Shown here: piece by piece, positions 41,203 to 49,922 of the stretch | Numbering within the stretch: position 1 is the first letter of the stretch | Layout of the letters: each line of letters opens with the position of its first letter | NCBI RefSeq assembly: GCF_013113835.1 | Contig: NZ_VTYQ01000012.1 | Span: forward strand, 1-64,000 | Length of the DNA: 64,000 bases | Origin: Vibrio sp. RE88 | GTDB taxonomy: Bacteria; Pseudomonadota; Gammaproteobacteria; Enterobacterales; Vibrionaceae | Direction of reading: 5' to 3' | Position numbers and translations under genes: made by a program | The notes under the pieces: generated by a model | Told to the model about the DNA's origin: nothing | The model's input: only the letters and a program-made list of their open reading frames with translations | Databases searched by the model: none

Positions 41203-43107
41203 TTAGCCCTTAGTCAAAAGCGAGTTGATGGCGCCTACAAATTGAGACGGATCTTCCATCGACCCACGCTCAGCCAGAATTGCCTGACCAAGAAGCACTT
41301 CAACCCAACGACCAAACGCTTCTTCGTCGGCTTCATCCGCCATACGTTTGACAAGTTGGTGCTCTGGGTTAATTTCGAAGATGTACTTCACTTCAGGTGC
41401 AGCCTGACCAGCGGCTTCAAGCAACTTCGCCATTTGTGTGCCCATTTCGAAATCATCGGTCACAACAACCGCTGGCGTTGAAGCTAGTTTGAACGTAGTA
41501 CGTACTTCTTTTACGCGTTCGCCTAAGTAGTCCTTCGTACGTTCAACAACAGACTTAAACTCTTCTTCCGTCTCTTTCTGCTTTTCTTTTTCTTCTTCGT
41601 TTTCAAACTTGCTCAGGTCAAGGCCTGCTTTAGTGATCGACTGGAACTGCTTACCATCAAACTCTGTTAGGTAGTTCATCAACCACTCATCGATACGGTC
41701 AAACATCAGAATGACTTCGATGCCTTTTGCTTTGAACTGCTCTAAGTGAGGACTGTTCTTCGCAGCAGCGTAGCTATCTGCCGTTAGGTAGTAAATCTTG
41801 TCTTGACCTTCCTTCATACGCTCAACGTAAGAGGCTAAACCGACCGTTTGCTCCGCAGAATCCACGTCTGTAGAAGCAAAACGCAGCAGACCAGCAACTT
41901 TTTCTTTGTTGCTCATGTCTTCTGCTGGGCCTTCTTTCAGAACCAGACCGAACTCTTTCCAGAATGACTGATATTTCTCTTCGTCATTCTTCGCCATGCG
42001 CTCAAGCATAGTAAGAACACGCTTAGTACAAGCGTTGCGCAGAGATTGCGTGACTTTATTGTCCTGTAGAATTTCACGTGACACGTTCAATGGCAGATCG
42101 TTTGAGTCTATTAAGCCACGAACGAAACGCAGATAAGAAGGCATGAATTGCTCAGCGTCATCCATGATAAATACGCGCTGAACATAAAGCTTAAGACCCG
42201 ATTTGTGGTCACGGTTCATCATGTCCCAAGGCGCTTTCGCTGGAATGTACAACAGGCTAGTGTAATCGTTCTTACCTTCAACACGGTTGTGGCTCCACAC
42301 TAGTGGATCAGCGAAGTCGTGCGAAACGTGTTTGTAGAACTCTTGATACTCTTCTTCAGAGATATCAGATTTGTTACGTGTCCAAAGTGCTTGAGCTTTG
42401 TTGATTTGCTCCCACTTTTTCTCGCCTGTTTCGTTACCTTCTTCGTCACGCTCAGCGGTCTGAATAGCAACAGGGATACCAATGTGATCCGAGTACTTGC
42501 TGATCACTTCACGTAAGCGCCACTCGTTCAGGAACTCTTTACCTTCATCACGCATGTGAAGAACGATGTCGGTACCGCGAGATTCTTTCGAAATTGTCTC
42601 GATGGTGTATTCGCCTTCACCCGCTGAGTGCCACTGAACCGCTTCATCAGCAGACAGGCCAGCAGCTCGAGTACGAACTGTCACTGCATCGGCAACAATA
42701 AATGCTGAGTAGAAACCTACACCAAACTGACCAATCAGTTGAGAGTCTTTAGACTGGTCTTCCGACAGTTTTGAGAAAAACTCTGCTGTGCCTGACTTTG
42801 CAATCGTACCCAAGTGCTCGATCACATCATCGCGGCTCATACCGATACCGTTATCGGAAATTGTTAGGCTATTTGACGCTTCATCAAATGAAAGTTTTAC
42901 ATCTAATTCAGCATCGCCTTGATATAAATTAGGATTAGATAGCGCCTGAAAACGTAGCTTGTCTGAAGCATCAGATGCGTTCGAAATCAGTTCACGCAAA
43001 AAGATCTCTTTATTGGAATAAAGAGAATGAATCATTAAGTGAAGTAGCTGTTTTACTTCAGATTGAAAGCCACGAGTTTCTTTGTTTTGTGTTGCTGTAT
43101 CGCTCAT
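41203..43107 (-). CDS. htpG: Molecular chaperone HtpG (Hsp90)
   Basis: This encodes 634 residues from the ATG at 43107, which has GGAG five bases upstream; a 24-residue upstream extension is not credible. The N-terminal GHKL ATPase domain has NSKEIFLRELISNASDASDK-type motifs (here SNKEIFLRELISNASDASDK), DNGIGM and GQFGVGFYSAF. Middle and C-terminal dimerisation domains follow. It is a cytosolic heat-shock chaperone with a sigma-32 type promoter upstream and is divergent from toxR. Confidence 0.98.
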   Translation of the reverse strand: MSDTATQNKETRGFQSEVKQLLHLMIHSLYSNKEIFLRELISNASDASDKLRFQALSNPNLYQGDAELDVKLSFDEASNSLTISDNGIGMSRDDVIEHLGTIAKSGTAEFFSKLSEDQSKDSQLIGQFGVGFYSAFIVADAVTVRTRAAGLSADEAVQWHSAGEGEYTIETISKESRGTDIVLHMRDEGKEFLNEWRLREVISKYSDHIGIPVAIQTAERDEEGNETGEKKWEQINKAQALWTRNKSDISEEEYQEFYKHVSHDFADPLVWSHNRVEGKNDYTSLLYIPAKAPWDMMNRDHKSGLKLYVQRVFIMDDAEQFMPSYLRFVRGLIDSNDLPLNVSREILQDNKVTQSLRNACTKRVLTMLERMAKNDEEKYQSFWKEFGLVLKEGPAEDMSNKEKVAGLLRFASTDVDSAEQTVGLASYVERMKEGQDKIYYLTADSYAAAKNSPHLEQFKAKGIEVILMFDRIDEWLMNYLTEFDGKQFQSITKAGLDLSKFENEEEKEKQKETEEEFKSVVERTKDYLGERVKEVRTTFKLASTPAVVVTDDFEMGTQMAKLLEAAGQAAPEVKYIFEINPEHQLVKRMADEADEEAFGRWVEVLLGQAILAERGSMEDPSQFVGAINSLLTKG

Positions 43108-43183
43108 GCTAGCTCCGTAACATCTATATTTATCAAGCCTCCGCATTGTCAACGGGGGCGATACTGAGATAATCTGCAAGTTA

Positions 43184-43211
43184 ACATGAGGGTGACAATT
43201 GTAAATTCAAG
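43184..43211 (-). promoter_or_regulatory. Sigma-32 heat-shock promoter of htpG
   Basis: On the minus strand CTTGAA, a 14-base spacer and CCTCATGT match the heat-shock consensus CTTGAA-N13/14-CCCCATNT with one mismatch. It lies about 80 bases before the htpG start and about 150 bases from the divergent toxR start. Confidence 0.83.
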
Positions 43212-43359
43212 GTCAAAAATCATAAAAACAGTGTTTTTTTGATCTTATTTTGACTATTCTTGCACCTCAAAAAATCAAAAAAACTAAACGTCACCTCCCT
43301 GAAATAGGGATTTTTGCGCGCATCTGATGAAATCTATACAACAATAATGGTCATATCCA

Positions 43360-44226
43360 ATGAGTAACATAGGCACTAAGTTCAATCTTGCTAACAGATT
43401 CACTTTTGACCCCAATACGAACTCTCTGGTGGACAAGTCAAACGACAATGAAGTCATTCGTCTGGGAAGTAATGAAAGTCGCATCCTGCTTTTATTGTCA
43501 GAAAAGCCCAATGACATCGTATCCCGTAATGAACTGCATGACTTCGTCTGGCGAGAACAAGGCTTTGAGGTGGATGACTCTAGCCTTACTCAGGCGATTT
43601 CGACATTACGTAAGCAGCTTCAAGACTCAACCAAATCTCCTCAATATGTCAAAACAGTGCCGAAGCGCGGCTATCAACTCATTTGTAATGTAGAACGTGC
43701 AACTCCGTTAATGAGTGGAGACTCGCCAGTAGCCGAAGATGAAGCACTTGAAGCGGAAGAGGTTTCTGTCGAGCTGCCTACTGAATCTCACGTAGACGAA
43801 GTTAGCCCACTTAAATCGACGGTTACGGAAACTAAGTCAGCGCCAAGTGGCACAAAGCAGGTCAAGCCACAATCTAGATGGGCGATGCGCATTATGCTGG
43901 TTCTGGCAGTGCTCATTCCTTTGTGTGTTGTGTTGTTTACCAACCCAGCGGAATCTAAATTCCGTCAGGTTGCGGTTTACGATAATACTCCGGTGAAAAC
44001 ACCCATTAATCATCCTGATCTTAGTGAATGGTATCCATCGATTGAGCAGTGCGTGAAACGCTACAATGCCGCTCATGCGACCGTCGCTCCAGTTGAGGTG
44101 ATCGCGACTGGTGGTCAGAACAACCAACTAGTGCTGAACTACATTCATTCACTAGACAACTCAGGCGAAAATATCACTGTTCGTATTTTTGCGGACCAAC
44201 AAGATCTCAGTAAAGTGTGCCAATAG
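43360..44226 (+). CDS. toxR: Transmembrane virulence and porin regulator ToxR
   Basis: This encodes 288 residues. The cytoplasmic winged HTH (about 10-110) has EVIRLGSNESRILLLLSEKP, FVWREQGFEVDDSSLTQAIS and VKTVPKRGYQLICNVE, all typical of Vibrio ToxR. A Pro/Glu-rich linker leads to one membrane segment at about 172-191, then a periplasmic domain with two cysteines (EQCVKRY and the C-terminal SKVCQ). ToxR controls OmpU/OmpT-type porins and bile response. It is followed by toxS after ten bases and is divergent from htpG, the usual Vibrio layout. Confidence 0.97.
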   Translation: MSNIGTKFNLANRFTFDPNTNSLVDKSNDNEVIRLGSNESRILLLLSEKPNDIVSRNELHDFVWREQGFEVDDSSLTQAISTLRKQLQDSTKSPQYVKTVPKRGYQLICNVERATPLMSGDSPVAEDEALEAEEVSVELPTESHVDEVSPLKSTVTETKSAPSGTKQVKPQSRWAMRIMLVLAVLIPLCVVLFTNPAESKFRQVAVYDNTPVKTPINHPDLSEWYPSIEQCVKRYNAAHATVAPVEVIATGGQNNQLVLNYIHSLDNSGENITVRIFADQQDLSKVCQ

Positions 44227-44236
44227 GAATAACGAC

Positions 44237-44752
44237 ATGAATCAGAAAATCGCAGCTGGATTACTTGTTCTGTCAGCTCTGTTCAGTGGCTGGCTTTACT
44301 GGGGCAGTGATCTAAAAGTTGAGCAAGTACTGACCGCGAAAGAATGGCAGTCAAAAATGGTGACGGTAATAACAGATAGCCTTCAAGAAGAGTCGGTAGG
44401 ACCGCTTCGCAAAGTGGATGTCACCTCGAATGTGAAGTACCTGCCTAACGGTAGCTACATTCGTGTTGCTACTGTTCGTCTGTATGCCAACAACGCGGAA
44501 AGTGAAAACGTCATCAACATCTCTGAAACGGGCGAATGGGATATCAGTGATAACTACCTGCTGGTTTCCCCTATCGAGTTCAAAGACGTTTCTTCAGCGC
44601 AAAGCAAAGACTTCACTGCAGATCAGCTAAAACTGATCACGCAGATCTTTAAGATGGATGCTCAGCAGAGCCGTCGTATCGACATTGTGAATGAGAAAAC
44701 ATTGCTTCTGACGAGCTTAAGTCACGGTTCTACGGTACTTTTCTCTAACTAA
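44237..44752 (+). CDS. toxS: ToxR-associated protein ToxS
   Basis: This encodes 171 residues from the ATG at 44237, with AGGA upstream. An N-terminal membrane anchor (about 4-23) is followed by a periplasmic domain with LTAKEWQSKMVTVI, VKYLPNGSYIRVATVRLYAN and ISETGEWDISDNYLLVSP. ToxS protects and activates ToxR through its periplasmic domain. The start lies just after toxR, so the two are co-transcribed. Confidence 0.96.
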   Translation: MNQKIAAGLLVLSALFSGWLYWGSDLKVEQVLTAKEWQSKMVTVITDSLQEESVGPLRKVDVTSNVKYLPNGSYIRVATVRLYANNAESENVINISETGEWDISDNYLLVSPIEFKDVSSAQSKDFTADQLKLITQIFKMDAQQSRRIDIVNEKTLLLTSLSHGSTVLFSN

Positions 44753-44762
44753 TTTCTACCAA

Positions 44763-44783
44763 AGGGGAGCATGATGCTCCCCT
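44763..44783 (+). terminator. Hairpin after toxS
   Basis: AGGGGAGCAT and ATGCTCCCCT form a nearly continuous stem with a tiny loop. The following TAACTTTA is a weak T-run. Confidence 0.55.
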
Positions 44784-44801
44784 AACTTTATCTTACTCAT
44801 C

Positions 44802-45557
44802 ATGGATTGGATTCACTCAATTGGGCTACTGATTGGCTCATTTATCTCAAACACGCTTGCTTCTCTGTCTGGCGGTGGTGCTGGACTCTTGCAATTCCCA
44901 TTGCTCATTTTCTTTGGCCTACCGTTTTCCGTTGCGCTTGCAACTCACAAGGTCGCCAGCGTCGCGCTTGGTATTGGTGCAGCGTTCACGCACATTAAGC
45001 AAAAAACGATAGACTTCAAAGTCGCTCTGTATCTGATTACGGTAGGTAGTATCGGTGTCATCATCGGTGCGAATATCGTGTTGATGATTCCAGAAAAGCT
45101 GGCCGAAACATTATTGGGTCTGATGATTCTGGCTATCGGCGTCTACTCTCGCTTCAAAAAGCAGTTGGGCCAGCAAGAACTTCCAACAAATCGTCATACA
45201 CTAGGTTGGGTATTTGGCGGGCTATGCCTGATTCTAATTGGGATAATAAATGGCTCTCTCACCGCGGGTTCTGGGCTATTAGTGACCATCTTCTTAGTTC
45301 GTTGGTTTGGTTACAGCTATAAGCAGGCTGTCGCGTTAACCATGATTTGCGTCGGGCTGTTTTGGAACGGTATTGGCGGTGCTGCGGTGGCACAAGCAGG
45401 CGCCCCAATTTACTGGCCGTGGTTACCTATCTTATTGCTGGGTTCCTTCCTTGGCGGAGGGCTAGGAGCTTACCTGAGCACTCGTTATAGTAATCAGGTT
45501 ATTAAGGTTTGTTTTGAATTGTTGACCTTTGCGGTCGGCATCAAGTTATTACTGTGA
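44802..45557 (+). CDS. TSUP (TauE/SafE) family membrane transporter
   Basis: This encodes 251 residues with seven to eight predicted membrane segments. The family signature near the N-terminus (LASLSGGGAGLLQFPLLIFF, residues 20-39) and the repeat in the second half (GIINGSLTAGSGLLVTIFLV) are typical. TSUP proteins export sulfite, sulfonates or similar organic anions; the substrate here is unknown. It lies seven bases before an Rdx-family gene, probably co-transcribed with it. Confidence 0.88.
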   Translation: MDWIHSIGLLIGSFISNTLASLSGGGAGLLQFPLLIFFGLPFSVALATHKVASVALGIGAAFTHIKQKTIDFKVALYLITVGSIGVIIGANIVLMIPEKLAETLLGLMILAIGVYSRFKKQLGQQELPTNRHTLGWVFGGLCLILIGIINGSLTAGSGLLVTIFLVRWFGYSYKQAVALTMICVGLFWNGIGGAAVAQAGAPIYWPWLPILLLGSFLGGGLGAYLSTRYSNQVIKVCFELLTFAVGIKLLL

Positions 45558-45563
45558 GTGTTT

Positions 45564-45842
45564 ATGGACAAAGCAAAAATCGATATTTATTACTGTCGCC
45601 AATGCAATTGGATGTTGCGATCTACATGGTTATCTCAGGAGCTGCTCCATACGTTCAGTGAAGAGATCGAAACCGTCTCCTTGCATCCCGATACAGGAGG
45701 CCGTTTTGAGGTTCATTGCAATGGTCAACTTATTTGGGAAAGAAAGCGTGATGGTGGCTTCCCAGAAGCGAAAGTACTGAAACAGAAAGTCCGAGATATC
45801 ATTGACCCAGAAAGGGACCTTGGCCACTCTGACAGTAAGTAA
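45564..45842 (+). CDS. SelT/SelW/SelH (Rdx) family redox protein
   Basis: This encodes 92 residues from the ATG at 45564; a GTG two codons earlier is also in frame. The Rdx pattern is strong: IYYCRQCNWMLRSTWLSQEL with a CxxC redox motif (no selenocysteine), LHPDTGGRFEV, and WERKRDGGFPEAKVLKQKVR ending in ERDLGHSD. Such thioredoxin-like proteins are of unknown substrate. It closes a short operon with the TSUP gene and ends at a terminator. Confidence 0.88.
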   Translation: MDKAKIDIYYCRQCNWMLRSTWLSQELLHTFSEEIETVSLHPDTGGRFEVHCNGQLIWERKRDGGFPEAKVLKQKVRDIIDPERDLGHSDSK

Positions 45843-45871
45843 AAAATGCCCGTTTTAACGGGCATTTTTTA
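45841..45871. terminator. Bidirectional terminator between Rdx gene and yfcE
   Basis: AAAATGCCCG, TTTTA and CGGGCATTTT form the stem with T-runs on both strands. It overlaps the end of yfcE. Confidence 0.85.
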
Positions 45872-46414
45872 TAGTTGAATCGAGGCTAGCAGCTGATTAT
45901 CAAAGGTCACCACTTTTAGCTCTCCTTCTTCATAGACACCGAAGCTAGGTTCAAAGCCATTACGTGGAAACGTCACCGAACCTGGGTTAAAGATGACTTG
46001 TTCTCCCTGCCACTGCGCAACAGGCACATGGGTATGACCATGTGCAATCACATCCCCACGCTTTAAAGGCGGACGTTTATCCGTGTTGTACAGGTGGCCA
46101 TGAGTGACAAACAAGCGATGGCCACTCTCAAGTAACACCCATGCGTAATCCATCATCATCGGAAACGAGAGCAGCATCTGATCTACTTCGCTGTCACAAT
46201 TGCCTCTTACCGCAATAATCTGCTGCGCATATTGATTGAGTCGTTCCGCGACTTCTGGAGGGTTGTAACCTTCAGGTACCGGATTACGTGGTCCGTGGTT
46301 AAGAACATCGCCCAGTAAAACTAAAGCCTCAGCGCCAGATTGGTCGAACTGCGCAAGTACTTTCTCGGTTGCAGGCAAACTGCCATGAAAGTCTGAGGTA
46401 AAAAACAATTTCAT
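45869..46414 (-). CDS. yfcE: Metallophosphodiesterase YfcE
   Basis: This encodes 181 residues. Metal-binding motifs are DFHGS (residues 8-12), GDVLNHGPRN (35-44), GNCD (about 72-75), and THGHLYN with HGHTHVP (two metal-binding histidine groups). E. coli YfcE hydrolyses artificial phosphodiesters; its natural substrate is unsettled. It lies after the CBS gene in the same orientation, 50 bases apart, with no obvious shared function. Confidence 0.92.
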   Translation of the reverse strand: MKLFFTSDFHGSLPATEKVLAQFDQSGAEALVLLGDVLNHGPRNPVPEGYNPPEVAERLNQYAQQIIAVRGNCDSEVDQMLLSFPMMMDYAWVLLESGHRLFVTHGHLYNTDKRPPLKRGDVIAHGHTHVPVAQWQGEQVIFNPGSVTFPRNGFEPSFGVYEEGELKVVTFDNQLLASIQL

Positions 46415-46464
46415 GACATCATTTCCTCAAAAAAACTGAGGCTATTTTACTGACTCAACGATGT

Positions 46465-46869
46465 TTAGTCATCTCTTGCCATGCCATTAATCACAATATT
46501 GTTGTAGCTCACCATCCCTATAACCTGACCGTTTTCAACCACAGGTGCTCGACTGATACCAAAGCGCTCAAACAAACGTGCGCAATATTTCACGTTCATG
46601 TCAGGATCCACCGACAAAGCTGGTTTTGTCATGATCTCATAAATATTAATCCGATCCGGCGAGCGATTCTTTGCCAATACTTTTTTCGCAATATCATTCA
46701 TTAGCACCAGACCGAACTCATCATCTTCGTTACGCTTGTTCACGACCAAGGCTTTCACTTCATGGCTACGTGCCAACTGAATGCCTTCTCTGACGGTTGT
46801 CAGGCCATCAATCATGACGTAAGTACTCGCCATCACATCGCGTACCCGGATTTTTTCATGACTGCTCAT
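46465..46869 (-). CDS. Double CBS-domain protein of the DUF1538 operon
   Basis: This encodes 134 residues consisting of two CBS motifs: about 8-60 (VRDVMASTYVMIDGLTTVRE) and about 75-132 (IYEIMTKPALSVDPDMNVKY, then GISRAPVVENGQVIGMVSYN). CBS pairs commonly bind adenine nucleotides and gate transporters or enzymes. It overlaps the PII-like gene by four bases (ATGA), so the two are translationally coupled. The context points to regulation of the DUF1538 membrane proteins. Confidence 0.88.
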   Translation of the reverse strand: MSSHEKIRVRDVMASTYVMIDGLTTVREGIQLARSHEVKALVVNKRNEDDEFGLVLMNDIAKKVLAKNRSPDRINIYEIMTKPALSVDPDMNVKYCARLFERFGISRAPVVENGQVIGMVSYNNIVINGMARDD

Positions 46870-47216
46870 AATTCGTCCTCTACTACTTTGGTTAGTTTTT
46901 CCACCTGATGAGCAACGCCGACTGCATCTTCAATGTCGATCTGTACCGCTATTCCCTGCCCCGACTCCTGATCAAACTCGCCAACGTCACTGATGGTCTC
47001 AAGAATATGACGAGAAAGGTGCTCTTCGACAACGAACAGCACTACGTCTTTTTGCACTTCCAGTGTCAGGCCAAAAAAGGTGCGCTTCTTATTCAAGCCT
47101 TCACCTCTGGCGTGATTGATGACGGTAGCACCCGTGGCGCCTGCATTTCTGGCCGCGTCCAGTACCGTTTCAGTTTTACTGTCTTCGACAAAAGCCAGTA
47201 TCAATTTAAAGCGCAT
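46866..47216 (-). CDS. PII-like signalling protein of the DUF1538 operon
   Basis: This encodes 116 residues from the ATG at 47216, which has AGGAGGA eight bases upstream; the frame extends to 47270 but that part overlaps the upstream gene. The fold pattern is beta-alpha-beta of PII: MRFKLILAFVEDSKTETVLD, GATGATVINHARGEG, FGLTLEVQKDVVLFVVEEHL and GIAVQIDIEDAVGV. The T-loop is short and lacks the uridylylated tyrosine. It is therefore not GlnB/GlnK but a PII-like protein, as found beside several transporters. Confidence 0.82.
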   Translation of the reverse strand: MRFKLILAFVEDSKTETVLDAARNAGATGATVINHARGEGLNKKRTFFGLTLEVQKDVVLFVVEEHLSRHILETISDVGEFDQESGQGIAVQIDIEDAVGVAHQVEKLTKVVEDEL

Positions 47217-48000
47217 TTTCACTATCCTCCTGCGTCGACTCCTTGTTAAGCCAACGAGTGATTTGGGCATAGCCCATAACAGAAATCATTGGGAACAAAC
47301 TGGCAAAAGCAATCAGTCCAAAACCATCAATCATGGGGTTTCTTCCCGGAACGGTAGAAGCCAGCCCTAACCCTAAAGCAGCGACCAAAGGCACGGTAAC
47401 GGTGGATGTCGTGACACCGCCAGAATCGTAGGCCAACGGGACAATCAACTTAGGGGCATAAAAGGTTTGGATAACAACCACAATGTAGCCAGCGATAATG
47501 TAGTAATGAATTGGGTCACCAACTACGATCCGATAGCTCCCTAAGGAGATACCAATCGCCACTCCTAAAGCCACGGCGATGCGTAAGCCGTTCACACTGA
47601 TTGAACCACCTGAGACTTGGTTAGCCTTAATAGCGACAGCAATCAAAGAAGGCTCAGCAATCGTCGTACTAAAGCCAATACAGAACGCGAATAAATACAC
47701 CCAGTAGTAGTCCTGCCACCCGATAGCGCCCGACACACTGGCTCTAAATTCTTGTAAAAAAGCAGGTGCCGTCAATTGCGTCGCCATCGTTTCCCCAAGT
47801 GGAAACAACGCCAGCTCTAAACCAATGAGAAATAAAGATAAGCCAAGAATCACGTACCCGAATCCAAGCAACACTTTAGGTAGATTAGTCACCGGACGGC
47901 GTAATACTGCAAACTGAAAGCCGAAAATAATCGATGCAATGGGGATGACATCGCTAATGGTGCCAAGGAAAGTGTCAACAAAATGCGACCATTCAATCAT
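47206..48000 (-). CDS. DUF1538 membrane protein, second subunit
   Basis: This encodes 264 residues with about eight membrane segments. Family motifs are GFSTTIAEPSL (about 116-126), AYDSGGVTTSTVTVPLVAAL and GRNPMIDGFGLIAFASLFPM. It is a paralogue of the upstream subunit with all motifs conserved. It overlaps that gene by four bases and the PII-like gene by eleven. DUF1538 pairs in Halomonas (UmpAB) have been reported as cation/proton antiporters, recalled from memory; function here is inference. Confidence 0.85.
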   Translation of the reverse strand: MIEWSHFVDTFLGTISDVIPIASIIFGFQFAVLRRPVTNLPKVLLGFGYVILGLSLFLIGLELALFPLGETMATQLTAPAFLQEFRASVSGAIGWQDYYWVYLFAFCIGFSTTIAEPSLIAVAIKANQVSGGSISVNGLRIAVALGVAIGISLGSYRIVVGDPIHYYIIAGYIVVVIQTFYAPKLIVPLAYDSGGVTTSTVTVPLVAALGLGLASTVPGRNPMIDGFGLIAFASLFPMISVMGYAQITRWLNKESTQEDSENAL

Positions 48001-48731
48001 GCCACCACCATTCCATAAACCATCACAAACATCATAGGTAGCAAGGACGCAAAGGCGATTAACCCAAAGCCATCTATCATCGGGTTGCGACCTTTAATGG
48101 CCGATGCAAGCCCAACGCCGAGCGCCGTCACCAAAGGTACAGTGATGGTTGATGTGGTCACGCCGCCAGAGTCGTATGCCACACCAATAATGGCGTCTGG
48201 TGCAAACATGGTCAGTACGACAACCCCAATGTATCCGCCGATGATCATGTATTGAATGGACCACCCTTTAAGAATTCGAAGTACTCCTAGCATGATGGCT
48301 ATCCCGACCGATAAGGCGACGGTGTAGCGCAAACCATTGGCATAATCGTCCTTCGCCATTTCCCCAGAAGCAATCATCCCCCCCTCAGCCGCAACTTCTG
48401 CCGCTTCATCGGCTACCGCAGTGAGTGCAGGCTCGGCGACTGTAGTACCAAAGCCCAAACAAAAGGCGAAAATCATCAACCAAAACACGCTGCCCTTGCG
48501 AGCAAACGCCTGTGCCATCGACTCACCAATAGGAAACAGACCCATCTCCAGCCCAAAGATAAAAAACGTCAACCCCATGACAACCAGCATCAGGCCGAAC
48601 AGTATCGATAACATATTGGGTAATGGCTCTTGCAGTACCACCAGCTGAAAAAAAGCAATTACGGCAACGATTGGCAACAAATCCCTCATGCTGCCCAAGA
48701 ACGCTTTTAGCAGCGCAGTAATTGCCTGCAT
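47997..48731 (-). CDS. DUF1538 membrane protein, first subunit
   Basis: This encodes 244 residues from the ATG at 48731, with GAGG upstream; a 32-residue upstream extension is not credible. Motifs GFGTTVAEPALTAVADEAAE, AYDSGGVTTSTITVPLVTAL and GRNPMIDGFGLIAFASLLPM mirror the second subunit. It has about eight membrane segments with a polar insert after the TVAEP motif (about 115-140). It is first in a four-gene overlapping operon with the second subunit, a PII-like protein and a CBS protein, suggesting a two-subunit ion transporter under small-molecule control. Confidence 0.85.
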   Translation of the reverse strand: MQAITALLKAFLGSMRDLLPIVAVIAFFQLVVLQEPLPNMLSILFGLMLVVMGLTFFIFGLEMGLFPIGESMAQAFARKGSVFWLMIFAFCLGFGTTVAEPALTAVADEAAEVAAEGGMIASGEMAKDDYANGLRYTVALSVGIAIMLGVLRILKGWSIQYMIIGGYIGVVVLTMFAPDAIIGVAYDSGGVTTSTITVPLVTALGVGLASAIKGRNPMIDGFGLIAFASLLPMMFVMVYGMVVA

Positions 48732-48910
48732 AGAAACCTCTTTATCTGTGAAGTACTTGTTTATGATGACAAATGGAATACACGGTTGATGTGACTCGCA
48801 TTGCGGGATGACCAACAAAAGTAACAAAATGTTAATTTTGTGATAATCGTTAGTTTTGCATAATCAGTGATCCTAATCGCTGCTAACTCGCTATAATTAC
48901 TAGAATTACC

Positions 48911-48941
48911 ATAAATGCCACCTGAGTAATCTGGCATTTAT
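48911..48941 (+). promoter_or_regulatory. 10-bp inverted repeat in the yfcH leader
   Basis: ATAAATGCCA and TGGCATTTAT are perfect arms with an eleven-base loop. A TATAAT lies about 20 bases upstream (near 48893). The hairpin precedes a purine-rich RBS region with two Shine-Dalgarno-like sites (GGAGG and AGGAG), so it may be a leader RNA element or an operator. Confidence 0.5.
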
Positions 48942-48962
48942 GGAGGAGCAAAGGAGAGCGGA

Positions 48963-49877
48963 ATGAAAGTACTACTCACTGGTGGCACAGGTTTTATTGG
49001 CAGGGAATTGCTGAAACACTTCACAACGTATGAAGTCGTTCTGCTCACCCGTTCTCCCGCCAAAGCAAAAGCGGCCGTCAACCATGCTGATTTAGGCAAC
49101 ATCACCTATCTATCAGACTTAGAGCAGTACCATGACCTCAATGAATTCGATGCCATTGTCAATCTAGCGGGTGAGCCCATCGCTGATAAGCGCTGGAATG
49201 AACAACAAAAAGAAACCATTTGCAAAAGCCGTTGGGCTATCACCGAAAAAATCGTTGATTTGATCCATGCCAGCACATCTCCCCCCTCCGTGTTTATCAG
49301 CGGTTCTGCGGTTGGGTATTATGGCGACCAACAAGACCACCCTTTCGATGAAGGGCTGCACGTTCATCACGAAGGATTCCCTCACCACGTTTGCGCAAGG
49401 TGGGAACAGATCGCTAATCGAGCTCGATCTGAATCCACCCGAGTATGCATACTCAGAACAGGGGTCGTACTAGGACAAGACGGTGGGGCACTGGAAAAAA
49501 TGCTACTGCCTTATAAGCTTGGCCTAGGTGGGCCAATCGGCAATGGCCGACAATACATGCCATGGATACATATGCTGGACATGGTTCGCGGTATTGTCTA
49601 TTTACTTGAAACAGAACACGCACACGGTGAATTTAACTTATGTGCACCTCACCCCGTGACCAACAAGCAGTTTAGCCAAACATTGGCGAAATCACTCAAA
49701 CGCCCTCACCTTTTGTTTACCCCCAAATGGGCTCTGCGTTTGGCTATGGGGGAAAGTTCAGTATTGCTGTTTGATAGTATTCGAGCTAAGCCCAAAAAGC
49801 TTACGGAGCTCGGATTTCGTTTCAGTTACTCCCGATTAGAGCCCGCTCTGAAAAATCTATTACAACATCATGAATAA
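48963..49877 (+). CDS. yfcH: NAD(P)-binding epimerase-family protein YfcH (SDR39U1-like)
   Basis: This encodes 304 residues. The N-terminal Rossmann motif is VLLTGGTGFIGRELLKHF (3-20). FDAIVNLAGEPIADKRWNE and SGSAVGYYGD are typical of the TIGR01777/YfcH group, and the C-terminal DUF1731-like part ends with GFRFSYSRLEPALKNLL. The substrate is unknown; a role in cell division or cofactor metabolism has only been suggested. It has a leader with an inverted repeat. Confidence 0.9.
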   Translation: MKVLLTGGTGFIGRELLKHFTTYEVVLLTRSPAKAKAAVNHADLGNITYLSDLEQYHDLNEFDAIVNLAGEPIADKRWNEQQKETICKSRWAITEKIVDLIHASTSPPSVFISGSAVGYYGDQQDHPFDEGLHVHHEGFPHHVCARWEQIANRARSESTRVCILRTGVVLGQDGGALEKMLLPYKLGLGGPIGNGRQYMPWIHMLDMVRGIVYLLETEHAHGEFNLCAPHPVTNKQFSQTLAKSLKRPHLLFTPKWALRLAMGESSVLLFDSIRAKPKKLTELGFRFSYSRLEPALKNLLQHHE

Positions 49878-49922
49878 TCTTTTACTCTAAGCCATCTCCG
49901 TTGCGCTAGAAGAAAGGATCTC

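Noticed and set aside
45529..45780. An 83-codon frame overlapping the TSUP and Rdx genes
   Set aside because: The alternative frame at 45564 matches the Rdx family along its whole length, so this one is a shadow.
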